Shown here piece by piece: positions 44,274-52,213 of a stretch of 64,000 bases of DNA. The position numbers and the translations under genes are program-made. The notes under the pieces were generated by a model. The model was not told the DNA's origin. It was given only the letters and a program-made list of their open reading frames with translations, and searched no databases. The first letter of the stretch is position 1, and every line of letters begins with the position of its first letter. Origin of the DNA: a virus; the IMG/VR virus record IMGVR_UViG_3300030106_005057, positions 6,010 through 70,009 of that record. One strand, written 5' to 3'.

Positions 44274-45452
44274 TTAGCTCCAGACGCCCGAACCAACATA
44301 TAGTTGTCGGTTGCTCCACTGGGTTGCTCCACTATCATTACCACCATTACCACTTGTGTCTCCACTATGCATAACAGTGAAGTCATTAAAGTTAGAGTAA
44401 GAGTAAGTAACTGTGGCGTTTCCACCACCAGCATCACCACCACCGTATGAAACGGAAGATAGCTTATTCTTGATACCAAGCCAAATTCTAAGACCTTCGC
44501 AAGTAGCAATACGAATTTTTCTCTCATTGAGGTTCTGTTTCGTATTACATGCTCCTTCTTCAGTACAGTCATCAAGAGCATTGATTAAGTCACCACTAAC
44601 AGTCGTAACTTCAAAGTCTGTCGTAACTTCCACAGGGAAGGTAACTGTCTTAGCATAAGGAAGTTTTCTACCAAGTTCAAAGATGTCTTCACGACCCAAG
44701 TCTACAGATGTTGTAATCGAAGAGACATGACAGTCAGCTGTTTTCTGACCGCTTGAAGTAACACCGGGAATATCAGCAGGAAGAATTGTATAATCAGCAC
44801 CAGAAGTAGTAGAGTCACTGGTTGCAAATTGAATGTTTTCACGACGATTAACACCACCCTCACCGATTGGGGCATCATTATTGCCAGCAAACGCACCATC
44901 AGACCCACTTCCCGGCTGATAAGTAGCACCACATCCAGTAGAAATGGTGTTCATAGCCGTTCCGGACTTCCATACTTTATAGTTACCTACAAGAGTAACG
45001 TCTTCAGTAAAGTTGTCATCCAGAGGGAAGTTGTAGCCAACTGAGGATACAACAAGACCGGACATTTCGACGACTGAGTCAGCTTTGTCATCGTTTTCAC
45101 CAGCCGACTGATTATTACCTTCATTCCAAATTCCAAGCTGAACGAAAGATTTGATGTTAGCTGCATTTCTATTAGCCAATGCTGGACTAGTTGTATAGTC
45201 CGCTGTAGCCAAACAATAAATTGGAATGTAGCCATCTAGAACTTTAGATAATGTAACTTCAACATCAGGGGTTCCTTCTACATTTTCGTAGATAGAAATC
45301 TGACCGAGTTCAAAAACCTGTTCTAGATTAAAAGTTGTTGTTATTCCAACAGACTGGACACCATGCACGGGTGTAAAAGCGCCATTCCCGCGAGAACCAG
45401 CGGCAATTCCGACCTGTTGAATAGCATAATAAACTCTATTATTAGTTGCCAT
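44274..45452 (-). CDS. Major tail tube protein
   Basis: The 392-residue beta-rich protein has two similar halves: TTTFNLEQVFELGQISIYENVEG near the start, and TTSVDLGREDIFELGRKLPYAKT with FPVEVTTDFEVTTV towards the middle. That is the pattern of siphophage tube proteins with a repeated tube fold. It is followed by a strong terminator and has its own spacer upstream, as expected for one of the most abundant virion proteins. It lies between the neck genes and the tape measure cluster. The C-terminal SGNGGNDSGATQWSNRQLYVGSGVW could be a surface addition. Confidence 0.75.
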   Translation of the reverse strand: MATNNRVYYAIQQVGIAAGSRGNGAFTPVHGVQSVGITTTFNLEQVFELGQISIYENVEGTPDVEVTLSKVLDGYIPIYCLATADYTTSPALANRNAANIKSFVQLGIWNEGNNQSAGENDDKADSVVEMSGLVVSSVGYNFPLDDNFTEDVTLVGNYKVWKSGTAMNTISTGCGATYQPGSGSDGAFAGNNDAPIGEGGVNRRENIQFATSDSTTSGADYTILPADIPGVTSSGQKTADCHVSSITTSVDLGREDIFELGRKLPYAKTVTFPVEVTTDFEVTTVSGDLINALDDCTEEGACNTKQNLNERKIRIATCEGLRIWLGIKNKLSSVSYGGGDAGGGNATVTYSYSNFNDFTVMHSGDTSGNGGNDSGATQWSNRQLYVGSGVWS

Positions 45453-45513
45453 TTAACTTCTCCTAGTAATTAATTAATTAACTTTAGATACGTATCTCAT
45501 AATATATACACCA
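45453..45513 (-). promoter_or_regulatory. Spacer with candidate promoter before tail tube gene
   Basis: The 61-base gap reads on the - strand GGTGTATATATTATGAGATAC, then AATTAATTAATTA, then the ribosome site AGGAG seven bases before the ATG. TATATATTA also occurs in the region before 44004. It may be the -10 element of a late promoter read by the phage sigma factor; this is inference. Confidence 0.35.
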
Positions 45514-46497
45514 TTAATCTATAACAACTTCAAAAGTTGCCCTTACTGTACCCTCATGAAGACGAGAATTGTAACTTTCCATTTCCGTTACGGTCATTTC
45601 TGTCATTCTAGTGAAGAGATACTGATAATTTTGATTATTGACGATATCACTATAATTATTTGGGTTTGCGACGGTCATTCCCCTATAGTCTAAGGGGAAA
45701 GCGCCGCTGGATGCTACAGTATTACTATTGTATAACCAAAGTCTATTGTCTTTTTGTAAAGAGATTACATCAATTAGTTGATTTCTCCACCATCTAGACT
45801 CAGCAACAATATGGAACAAAACATCTTGTCTAACAAACTGAGATGTGTCACCTATCTGATATGCAGAGAACCTTCTTCTTGGTGTTGCCTCTATTACAAC
45901 CGAAGGCATTTGGACTCTATGATTAGCCAATATACCCCAAGCTCCTGATCCTGCAACATTGTAGCTAGAGTCATCAACTCTTAAAGAGTCGTATTGAAGC
46001 TCGTCCCACCAAGGCGCTTGATCAGCAATATAAACCTGCACATTGCGATAGCTATGTTCAAGTTCAACCGTAGCCGTAGTACTAATAGGACTGTCAAATA
46101 CCACTCTTCCGTTAGGATAGTCATAATGATGACCGTAAGTGCTATCTCCAGTACCATATAGTGTGCCATTAACATATACCCCAGATATGTCGATTCCAGA
46201 ATAATCTGAACCTCCATCTGAGTATAACTTTCCAGTTTCCCAGACCCAATCTTTTCTAGCGGACTCCCAAACCTGTCCATTTTCATAAGATGGGTCCTGA
46301 ACTGCTCTTAAATCGCTGAAGTCTCCTCCGTAAGCTCCAGACGTGGGTTTAGATACATCGGTCCATCCTCCTATTTGTAGGAGGCCCCAATCCATATACC
46401 ATTTTAAATTACTCTCTAACTCCGATGTAAATAAAGTATCTCCTATGTGAGACACTTTAGAAAAGCTAGTATATCCTTCTCCATTTGGTAAACCCAT
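45514..46497 (-). CDS. Virion structural protein, neck/tail region
   Basis: The 327-residue aromatic-rich protein includes SELESNLKWYMDWGLLQIGGWTDV, YYGHHYDYPNGRVVFD-like turns (actual: GHHYDYPNGRVVFDSPI) and an end (LHEGTVRATFEVVID) typical of beta-sheet virion proteins. It is coupled to the upstream gene by TAAATG with no gap. It lies between connector-like genes and the tail tube. It may be a tail terminator or completion protein, judged from position only. Confidence 0.55.
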   Translation of the reverse strand: MGLPNGEGYTSFSKVSHIGDTLFTSELESNLKWYMDWGLLQIGGWTDVSKPTSGAYGGDFSDLRAVQDPSYENGQVWESARKDWVWETGKLYSDGGSDYSGIDISGVYVNGTLYGTGDSTYGHHYDYPNGRVVFDSPISTTATVELEHSYRNVQVYIADQAPWWDELQYDSLRVDDSSYNVAGSGAWGILANHRVQMPSVVIEATPRRRFSAYQIGDTSQFVRQDVLFHIVAESRWWRNQLIDVISLQKDNRLWLYNSNTVASSGAFPLDYRGMTVANPNNYSDIVNNQNYQYLFTRMTEMTVTEMESYNSRLHEGTVRATFEVVID

Positions 46498-47139
46498 TTA
46501 TATCACCTTTGTCATTTCTCTTCTTATGATAACATCTATCTCATCTTGGATATCCTCTAAAGCTCTTGTAGCAAAATTGTCATTATCGGTTCCTGCAAAC
46601 TGCTTAGGGACTTTCCAAGACGCTCCCTGTCTTTCGACCATTATTCCAGAGCCAGTTCTTCCTCTATTTGAGCTTTTAAAGAAGTGGCTGGAGACTATCT
46701 TGTTATTTCCTTCAATTAGCAGCCATCTAAGCCACTCAAGAACTACGCCTTTCTCTGTAATGAACTCTGCTTCTGGCATCGAAAGAACATTTGCGTAGTC
46801 TTGGTCCGGCATCGTAACCATTATACCACCAAAATCCCCTAGCTTCCTAACGTATTTAACTTCTACAGAGTTCGCCCATGTTTCGATTATATTTCCTATT
46901 CTAGCAGCTCCATCCACTAGCCCTAGTTCAGCTCTTAATCTGCCTCCTGCAATTGAGTTGACTACGTTTGAGGTCATTAGCTTATCTTTTACAAGGGTTT
47001 GAATAGCTACCTCTATACTTTCTGTAATTCTATTTATCGAAGCAGTGAGCTTTTTTATTATTTCTTTCTTCACTTCATTTCTGAAGTAAGAGTCAAAACC
47101 TTGTTGTAGCTGTATCTTGGCATTTATGTAAGAGGCCAT
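46498..47139 (-). CDS. Putative neck/tail completion protein
   Basis: About 213 residues from ATG 47139 (MASYINAKIQL), which overlaps the upstream TAA; an upstream in-frame start at 47157 is less likely. The N-terminus is helical (IIKKLTASINRITESIEVAI). A middle segment GGIMVTMPDQDYANVLSMPEAEF and an end with VIIRREMTKVI follow. The order of genes (connector, this, tail tube) supports a neck role. I do not recognise the family. Confidence 0.55.
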   Translation of the reverse strand: MASYINAKIQLQQGFDSYFRNEVKKEIIKKLTASINRITESIEVAIQTLVKDKLMTSNVVNSIAGGRLRAELGLVDGAARIGNIIETWANSVEVKYVRKLGDFGGIMVTMPDQDYANVLSMPEAEFITEKGVVLEWLRWLLIEGNNKIVSSHFFKSSNRGRTGSGIMVERQGASWKVPKQFAGTDNDNFATRALEDIQDEIDVIIRREMTKVI

Positions 47140-47669
47140 TATTTTATCCTCTTCCAATTACAGAACACAAATTCATTGTTTCCAAATCCCGCAGGTTGGG
47201 GCTCACTTATTCTTTCAAATCTAGCGTCCGAATAGTTCTTTATATCAGTCGATGTCTGAAGCTCCTTGGCCCTCAATAGTTTAGGGGTGATCTCTTTTTT
47301 AGCTATAGTTTGTATTAGTCCATCAGGGACATTGACTGGAGTTTTAACTCCTAAAAAATCTCTATAGTCGTAAACTACAGCCAGATTTAAGTCTTCTGTT
47401 GTAATAACAGCCTTCTTTCCAGCACCAGAACAAACAGGGCAGATGCCACCATTTCTGAATGGAACAGGGCCTCCTGTGACAAATCTGTTAGATGATTTTC
47501 TTCCTATAGGATCATAAATACAATTAGAGCAGTTGTCATATTTTGTAACACCAAAGTAAAGTGTGCAAGCTACTGTAAGTGCAGAGTTCTCTAATAGTGA
47601 ACTTATAGCATTGTTAAACAACTTCTTCATATCGTTTGTTATGATATTTGAAAAATCTGGTACTGACAT
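47139..47669 (-). CDS. Zinc-binding neck-region protein
   Basis: The 176-residue protein carries CSNCIYD and then ICPVCSGAGKK, two CxxC pairs that should bind zinc in a DnaJ-like knuckle. A short loop between them is rich in Arg and Ser. The remaining parts have beta strands (LNLAVVYDYRDFLG; NEFVFCNWKRI). It lies just after the second beta-helix protein and overlaps the next gene by one base. It may be a head-closure protein with a zinc site; the role is inferred from position. Confidence 0.6.
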   Translation of the reverse strand: MSVPDFSNIITNDMKKLFNNAISSLLENSALTVACTLYFGVTKYDNCSNCIYDPIGRKSSNRFVTGGPVPFRNGGICPVCSGAGKKAVITTEDLNLAVVYDYRDFLGVKTPVNVPDGLIQTIAKKEITPKLLRAKELQTSTDIKNYSDARFERISEPQPAGFGNNEFVFCNWKRIK

Positions 47670-47678
47670 GGTTGCCTC

Positions 47679-48755
47679 CTAGAATTCTGATAAACTAAAC
47701 GATGAAACGGCTTGGTTAGCCGAGAAGCCCAAAGAAAGCCTGCTGTTAGCTTTCACAGAAGATGTCTTGCAGTGATCGCACTGATCTCCACCTATATCCC
47801 AAGCGCTATTAGACGCATCTCTGTCATATGAGTCTATATCAAGTTCGACACCATAATCTGTTCCTAGGTCTACTCCCTTTCTTAACGCTGGAGCAAGTGC
47901 AATTAGATGTAAGTCCTCTGACCCTGCAACAGTTGACACATATAAAAATTCCGGAGACTTAAGGGATAATGAATTAGAGCCTAACACACTACTATCGCTA
48001 GATATATTATTACTACTGCTTGAGCCAGACACAGCTCTAAAGCATTGCCCGGCATTAGTTATCGTAGTGTTTCTATATTCTCCCTGAAAGGCACCCCAAA
48101 CAGTGTTGCCGCTGGAGTCATATATATTGTGCATAGTTACATTGTATATCTTAGCATCTGCTGTGTTATTAGGATAGATAGCTATAACATTAGCCGATAG
48201 TCCGCCAGTCTCATATGTTTTTCCGCAATTGAATATAAAGCAGTTCTGTATTCTTGGGCTTCCTCCAAAAATAAGCCTGAAGGCTTTTGTGGTTAGGGCA
48301 GCAGATCTAAAATTATTTATTAAGCACCTTGACATGACTAGGTTTTGATTGTAGTGGCAATGGAAGCCATAAACATGATCATCATTGTCATTGTTGAAGT
48401 CTGCGAACTCAATGTCCTGTATTCTTACTTTAAATATGCCATGAGTGCCGGAGTCATAGATTATGTTGTAAGGAGCGACGCTGTCGGGAACTGATCCTGA
48501 GTATGTAACCTTCACGCCTGAATCTGGTGTCCCATCATGCTTTTCTGATGCATTAGCCCTTAGCGTCACGGACGATAAACCCCCCGTTGCAAATGGAGCA
48601 TCATTAAATGTAAAACTTTCATCATAGGAGTCATCGTATAGCTCGCCTATAACATCATCCCCAGAATCATATGTGCCATCAGACAAACTTACGATCCAGT
48701 TGGCTATAGTGCTATAGTCTTTACCGCTACCAATACTTTTTGTTATTGTAGGCAT
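47679..48755 (-). CDS. Parallel beta-helix (pectate-lyase-like) protein, copy 2
   Basis: The 358-residue protein starts with TITKSIGSGKDYSTIANWI, the typical entry of a right-handed beta-helix. Short hydrophobic and Asn repeats follow (RIQNCFIFNCGK; AKIYNVTMHNIYDSSGN; NTTITNAGQCF). The end, SVDLGTDYGVELDIDSYDRDASNSAWDIGGDQC-like (key residues D-L-G-T ... D-R-D-A ... W-D-I-G), resembles the C-terminus of the beta-helix protein at 52214-53626, so the two look paralogous. Phage proteins of this fold cleave or bind polysaccharides or act as tailspikes. No catalytic residues can be fixed. It is next to a Cys/His-rich gene. Confidence 0.7.
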   Translation of the reverse strand: MPTITKSIGSGKDYSTIANWIVSLSDGTYDSGDDVIGELYDDSYDESFTFNDAPFATGGLSSVTLRANASEKHDGTPDSGVKVTYSGSVPDSVAPYNIIYDSGTHGIFKVRIQDIEFADFNNDNDDHVYGFHCHYNQNLVMSRCLINNFRSAALTTKAFRLIFGGSPRIQNCFIFNCGKTYETGGLSANVIAIYPNNTADAKIYNVTMHNIYDSSGNTVWGAFQGEYRNTTITNAGQCFRAVSGSSSSNNISSDSSVLGSNSLSLKSPEFLYVSTVAGSEDLHLIALAPALRKGVDLGTDYGVELDIDSYDRDASNSAWDIGGDQCDHCKTSSVKANSRLSLGFSANQAVSSFSLSEF

Positions 48756-48763
48756 GATTTACC

Positions 48764-49669
48764 CTATAAAGTTATAATACCTGCTTCAATTTTGTCTATT
48801 GTTAAAGAATCTCCAGCGGGTCTCGAATCTACATGTTTCCTTGCATCAACTGAAACTTCTGGATTTCTAATATTATCTATGTCTAAAGATAAGGCCTCCG
48901 AATAGTCCCAATAGGGCACAGTGTACCTTCTTTGGGCAACCAGTATTTTCTTTATAGGCCTATCTTCTGTGGAAAAATTTTCTATAATGTCGGGAAGTCT
49001 TTCGGTCCCGGAATACACACACTGGCATCGTGCTCTAGCAAAATCTGAGTCTAGCTCATGCAGCTCACAACTACATGTACAATCTAAGCATGAGTGGTCG
49101 TGTTCTTCATGGTGATCCTCTTCTTCACATACATGCTTGCAACAATTTAAAATTAGAAACTTCTTTTTTTCTATCTCGCTAAATTGCCAAGTAGAATTAT
49201 TCTGTTTTAGATTGTCTGTATGAGTTTCTATATCATTCCATATTGACTCTAAATCTATACTTGCTCGTGGTGAGCCATACCATATCTCGTTACCATTAGA
49301 CCCAAATACTTTGTGATTCTGATTTGTAAGCCTTCTGGAAATATACGCATGGGCATTGATATATTCTCCTTTTTCATTCGGAGTGGAACTTAGTATCTCC
49401 TCCTCTAGAGTCAGTAAGTTCGTTCTCTTAACGTCTCTACCATTCAGCCTCTCGAACTTATAAGTGTTTTTCTTTTCTAAAAACTTCATTAGTAAAGAGT
49501 TATTTGGCCTAAGTCCACTAACGGTATCTATGTCAAAATTTCTAACATGGCAAATATTATTAGCATTAGATAGTAGTATTCTGTCTAATGAAAGAGCGTC
49601 AACTATGTCTCCATCCTTATAGGATGTTTGAGAATCATCAACTGTCCCAACTTTTATAACAAGTTCCAT
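48764..49669 (-). CDS. Cys/His-rich virion-region protein, copy 2
   Basis: The 301-residue protein is closely similar over its first 200 residues to the one at 51349-52203 (shared blocks: SGLRPNNSL/TGLRPNNSL; NTYKFERLN/NTYKFQRLN; IWNDIETHTD; NCCKHVCEE/NCCKHTCEE). Its middle holds a dense metal-binding cluster: NCCKHVCEEEDHHEEHDHSC, then LDCTCSCELHEL, then ARCQCV. The cluster probably binds zinc or other divalent metals. The last 60 residues (YTVPYWDYSEALSLDI; IDKIEAGIITL) are also shared. It lies beside a beta-helix gene. Function unknown. Confidence 0.65.
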   Translation of the reverse strand: MELVIKVGTVDDSQTSYKDGDIVDALSLDRILLSNANNICHVRNFDIDTVSGLRPNNSLLMKFLEKKNTYKFERLNGRDVKRTNLLTLEEEILSSTPNEKGEYINAHAYISRRLTNQNHKVFGSNGNEIWYGSPRASIDLESIWNDIETHTDNLKQNNSTWQFSEIEKKKFLILNCCKHVCEEEDHHEEHDHSCLDCTCSCELHELDSDFARARCQCVYSGTERLPDIIENFSTEDRPIKKILVAQRRYTVPYWDYSEALSLDIDNIRNPEVSVDARKHVDSRPAGDSLTIDKIEAGIITL

Positions 49670-49678
49670 GTATCAATC

Positions 49679-49975
49679 CTAAACAAGCATGTAACTAATT
49701 GCAGCTGTAGAACTAGCTGTAATAGCATATATTTTACTTGGTTCTATTACTGGGACAACAACAGCCTCGCCAGCAGCTAGTGGATAACCATCAGTATCAG
49801 CTGAAGAAGTTCCAGCCGTTACTCCTTTCGGACCAATATACACAGTAACGCTGTTAGTAGTAGAAGCCATTATTTGGACTCCTCTACTAGCGTTTAGCTC
49901 TCTAGTTGTTATAGGTACTGCAGTCGTACCGATTGAGGTTTTACTGCCTGTACTGAACTCGGGTACTCCGGCCAT
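49679..49975 (-). CDS. Small virion protein
   Basis: 98 residues rich in Thr, Ser, Ala and Val with no Cys. Beta strands run throughout: IGTTAVPITTRELN; SVTVYIGPKGVTAGT; GYPLAAGEAVVVPV; KIYAITASSTAAISYMLV. The composition and short length are typical of small capsid or tail decoration proteins, and similar small proteins are common in siphophage structural regions as I recall. It lies in the stretch of small genes between the two Cys/His-rich genes. Its ATG is preceded by a short 18-base gap. Confidence 0.6.
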   Translation of the reverse strand: MAGVPEFSTGSKTSIGTTAVPITTRELNASRGVQIMASTTNSVTVYIGPKGVTAGTSSADTDGYPLAAGEAVVVPVIEPSKIYAITASSTAAISYMLV

Positions 49976-49993
49976 ACTTGATGCCCCTTTATA

Positions 49994-50203
49994 TTAAGCA
50001 CTATAGTAGTTATAATCGTCAAATCTGTCTTTGTACTTAGTAAAAACAGTTCCGGTCGTTGGAAGAGCACTAACATAGGTGTCGATAGTATAATCGCTAC
50101 CTAGAACTCCACTTCCAGCACCTAGTGGCCCTTGGCCTACTATTGTACCGTTCTTAACATCTGTACCTGAACCTTGAGGTTGAGATATTACGTCATTAGC
50201 CAT
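49994..50203 (-). CDS. Small uncharacterised protein
   Basis: 69 residues, Gly/Thr/Asp-rich, with DVKNGTIVGQGPLGAGSGVLGSDYTI-type loops and a Tyr-rich end (DRFDDYNYYSA). No family recognised. It is flanked by other small virion-type genes and starts after a 23-base gap with AGGAG in front. Confidence 0.5.
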   Translation of the reverse strand: MANDVISQPQGSGTDVKNGTIVGQGPLGAGSGVLGSDYTIDTYVSALPTTGTVFTKYKDRFDDYNYYSA

Positions 50204-50226
50204 TTCTTAGCTCCTTGTTAAAAAAA

Positions 50227-50760
50227 TTATGTCGCTTGATTGTCAGTTTCGCGCGTGTTACCTTCGTCTGCAGTGGGGAAGAAGTCGTTTGATACAAAAG
50301 GACTCATTACCGCCCTTATAACTTGAGCACCTTTGTAACCAAAATTATATACTTTTTTAAGCTCTTCAAACGCCTTGCATGGGCCTTCATTCAGCAGTAT
50401 CGAAAGTTGAGCGCCATAACCTGCAGTTTGTAATGACGCTGGGCCTAGCCTAGCTGTAACACCTTGCAGTAACGCTGCATTTCTGAAAGCTCCTTCATCC
50501 GCTAGGCAAGCTGCCTTTAATACCATAAAGGATATAAATTCCTTACCATCATCATCTTTGGTTGTAGGGTCAGGAGTTATAGTGTATGCTGAGACATCTA
50601 TTACATAATCATTAATAAAATTAATGTCAATAGGCAAAAAGTACGCGCTAGTTATAAGTAAGTCTTCTAGACGTTGAGTGGAATATGTGTTGCTACCAGA
50701 ACATCCTGCATCATTCAGCATTGTTCTTAACATTATTAAACTTGTATTTTGCCAGCTCAT
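50227..50760 (-). CDS. Head-tail adaptor-like protein
   Basis: The 177-residue protein has a helical start (LIMLRTMLNDAGCSGSNTYSTQRLEDLLI), then strands (FINDYVIDVSAYTITPDP), then helical KEFISFMVLKAACLADEGAF. This is the usual order in siphophage head-tail adaptors, which form a ring below the portal. The end (NDFFPTADEGNTRETDNQ) is polar and flexible. Its gene lies between the capsid genes and the neck genes. Assignment rests on pattern and position. Confidence 0.6.
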   Translation of the reverse strand: MSWQNTSLIMLRTMLNDAGCSGSNTYSTQRLEDLLITSAYFLPIDINFINDYVIDVSAYTITPDPTTKDDDGKEFISFMVLKAACLADEGAFRNAALLQGVTARLGPASLQTAGYGAQLSILLNEGPCKAFEELKKVYNFGYKGAQVIRAVMSPFVSNDFFPTADEGNTRETDNQAT

Positions 50761-50761
50761 A

Positions 50762-51088
50762 TTATCGGTCCGTTACAAAAAGTATGCCATCTCCTTCTAG
50801 AGTGGCGGAATCAGATGTCACTACAATTGCCTCTATTTTATATGTATTGCCAGTTGTGCCTCCAGAGACCCAAAAGGTTATCATACTATTTTTACTGCTA
50901 ACAGGAGAGCTTGCTACCTGTATGGTCTGTATAGTTAAATCACTAGTACTACCGTCTATTTTTTCAGCTGTGACGCTTGTTACTGATGAAAGCGTCTCGC
51001 TAGTAGCTAGCAAATTGTTAAACTCTATTGAAAACTTTCTTTGTTCAGCAGGCTGCTTACAAAGTCTTTCATTAGCTATAACGCCCAT
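50762..51088 (-). CDS. Small beta-sandwich virion protein
   Basis: 108 residues. The C-terminal 80 form an alternating beta pattern typical of Ig-like phage fibre-associated domains: SLLSSVTSV-type strand (actual: LSSVTSVTAEKIDG), IQTIQVASSPVSSK, ITFWVSGGTTGNTYKIEAIVV, TLEGDGILFVTD. A charged N-terminus (ERLCKQPAEQRKF) may anchor it. It lies directly upstream of the adaptor-like gene, one base apart. Confidence 0.6.
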   Translation of the reverse strand: MGVIANERLCKQPAEQRKFSIEFNNLLATSETLSSVTSVTAEKIDGSTSDLTIQTIQVASSPVSSKNSMITFWVSGGTTGNTYKIEAIVVTSDSATLEGDGILFVTDR

Positions 51089-51140
51089 TTTTTTTCTCCT
51101 ATAATAAGTGTTCTACCTTAGAATACACCAACAATACCAA

Positions 51141-51335
51141 CTACGAAGGTAGCGTCCAAGTATCTTCTCTTGAAGACAATGTGGCGTCTACTTTGCAGAC
51201 AGGTATTGTCCAGCTTGTTGTTCTTTCTGGAACAGTCCAAGTTTTCACTTTTGAGTCCCTCTTAATTACAGTAGGGACAATAGTATCTTTTATGTCTGAT
51301 ATTGGAAATGTCGATATAGGATGAAAGCCTAGCAT
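51141..51335 (-). CDS. Small uncharacterised virion-region protein
   Basis: 64 residues starting MLGFHPISTFPISDI, with two related short segments near the C-terminus: TWTVPERTTSWTIP and DTWTLPS. The Trp-x-(V/I/L)-P repeat suggests a short beta structure. Small proteins starting G-F/Y-H-P-I-S are, in my recollection, common in phage structural regions. No function is known to me. A 52-base gap follows it. Confidence 0.5.
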   Translation of the reverse strand: MLGFHPISTFPISDIKDTIVPTVIKRDSKVKTWTVPERTTSWTIPVCKVDATLSSREDTWTLPS

Positions 51336-51348
51336 ATTAATATCTCCT

Positions 51349-52203
51349 TTATGGCTCTACTATGATTCCGGCATGAACCTTATCAAGTGATAATACTTCG
51401 TGCGAAGGTCTAAGGTCAAGTTGTTTTCTTAAATCTACTACTTTATTAATATTTCTAACATCATCCACATTTATAGACAATGTTGATGAGAGATCCCAAT
51501 AAGGAACCTGATGTCTACGTTTTGCTATTAATTCGTTAATACTATTATATACTCCGGCAGTCGCATCAGCTGCATCTTGTCTTGAGCATTCTGAAAGATC
51601 ACAAGAACATGAACAGGTCAAGCAAGCCGCATCATTATGGTCGTGCTCATGTTCATGCTCTTCACAAGTATGTTTGCAACAGTTGATTGATAGGAACTCT
51701 CTCTGTTCTATCTCACTAAGAGGCCAAAAAATATGATCTGATTTGAGGTAGTCCGTATGGGTCTCAATATCATTCCAAATAGAGTCTATGTCAATATCTC
51801 TTCTTCTCAATCCATACCATATCTCAGATCCTCTAGAGCCAAAAACACAATGTCTCGGATTTTGTAGCTTTCTGGATAAAAAATGATAGATGTTAATATA
51901 TTCTCCATTTTCGTTAGGAACGCTACTTATTATATCTTGCTCTCCTGTTATCAAATTTGTTCTGGAAACATCATTTGAATTTAACCTCTGAAATTTATAA
52001 GTATTTGTCTTCTCCTTAAACTTCATGATAAGAGAGTTATTTGGTCTTAAGCCAGTAACTGTATCAAGAGGAAAGTGCCTAAGATGACACTTATTCTGTG
52101 CATGACACATATAGATGCTTTCCATTGAAAAAGCTGCGACTATATCTCCATCTTGGTACGAAGACTGATTAGAAGAAGAGTTCACTCTTAATATTAATTC
52201 CAC
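51349..52203 (-). CDS. Cys/His-rich virion-region protein, copy 1
   Basis: The 284-residue protein starts with GTG 52203. Its first 200 residues are close to those at 48764-49669. The metal-binding cluster is NCCKHTCEEHEHEHDHNDAAC, then LTCSCSCDLSEC; the His/Glu run is longer here than in the paralogue. Conserved core blocks (TGLRPNNSLIMKF; NTYKFQRLN; SEIWYGLRRRDIDIDSIWNDIETHTD) show constraint outside the cluster. It lies directly downstream of the beta-helix protein at 52214. Function unknown; a metal-dependent structural role in the virion or an enzyme role are both open. Confidence 0.65.
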   Translation of the reverse strand: MELILRVNSSSNQSSYQDGDIVAAFSMESIYMCHAQNKCHLRHFPLDTVTGLRPNNSLIMKFKEKTNTYKFQRLNSNDVSRTNLITGEQDIISSVPNENGEYINIYHFLSRKLQNPRHCVFGSRGSEIWYGLRRRDIDIDSIWNDIETHTDYLKSDHIFWPLSEIEQREFLSINCCKHTCEEHEHEHDHNDAACLTCSCSCDLSECSRQDAADATAGVYNSINELIAKRRHQVPYWDLSSTLSINVDDVRNINKVVDLRKQLDLRPSHEVLSLDKVHAGIIVEP

Positions 52204-52213
52204 TTATTAACTC

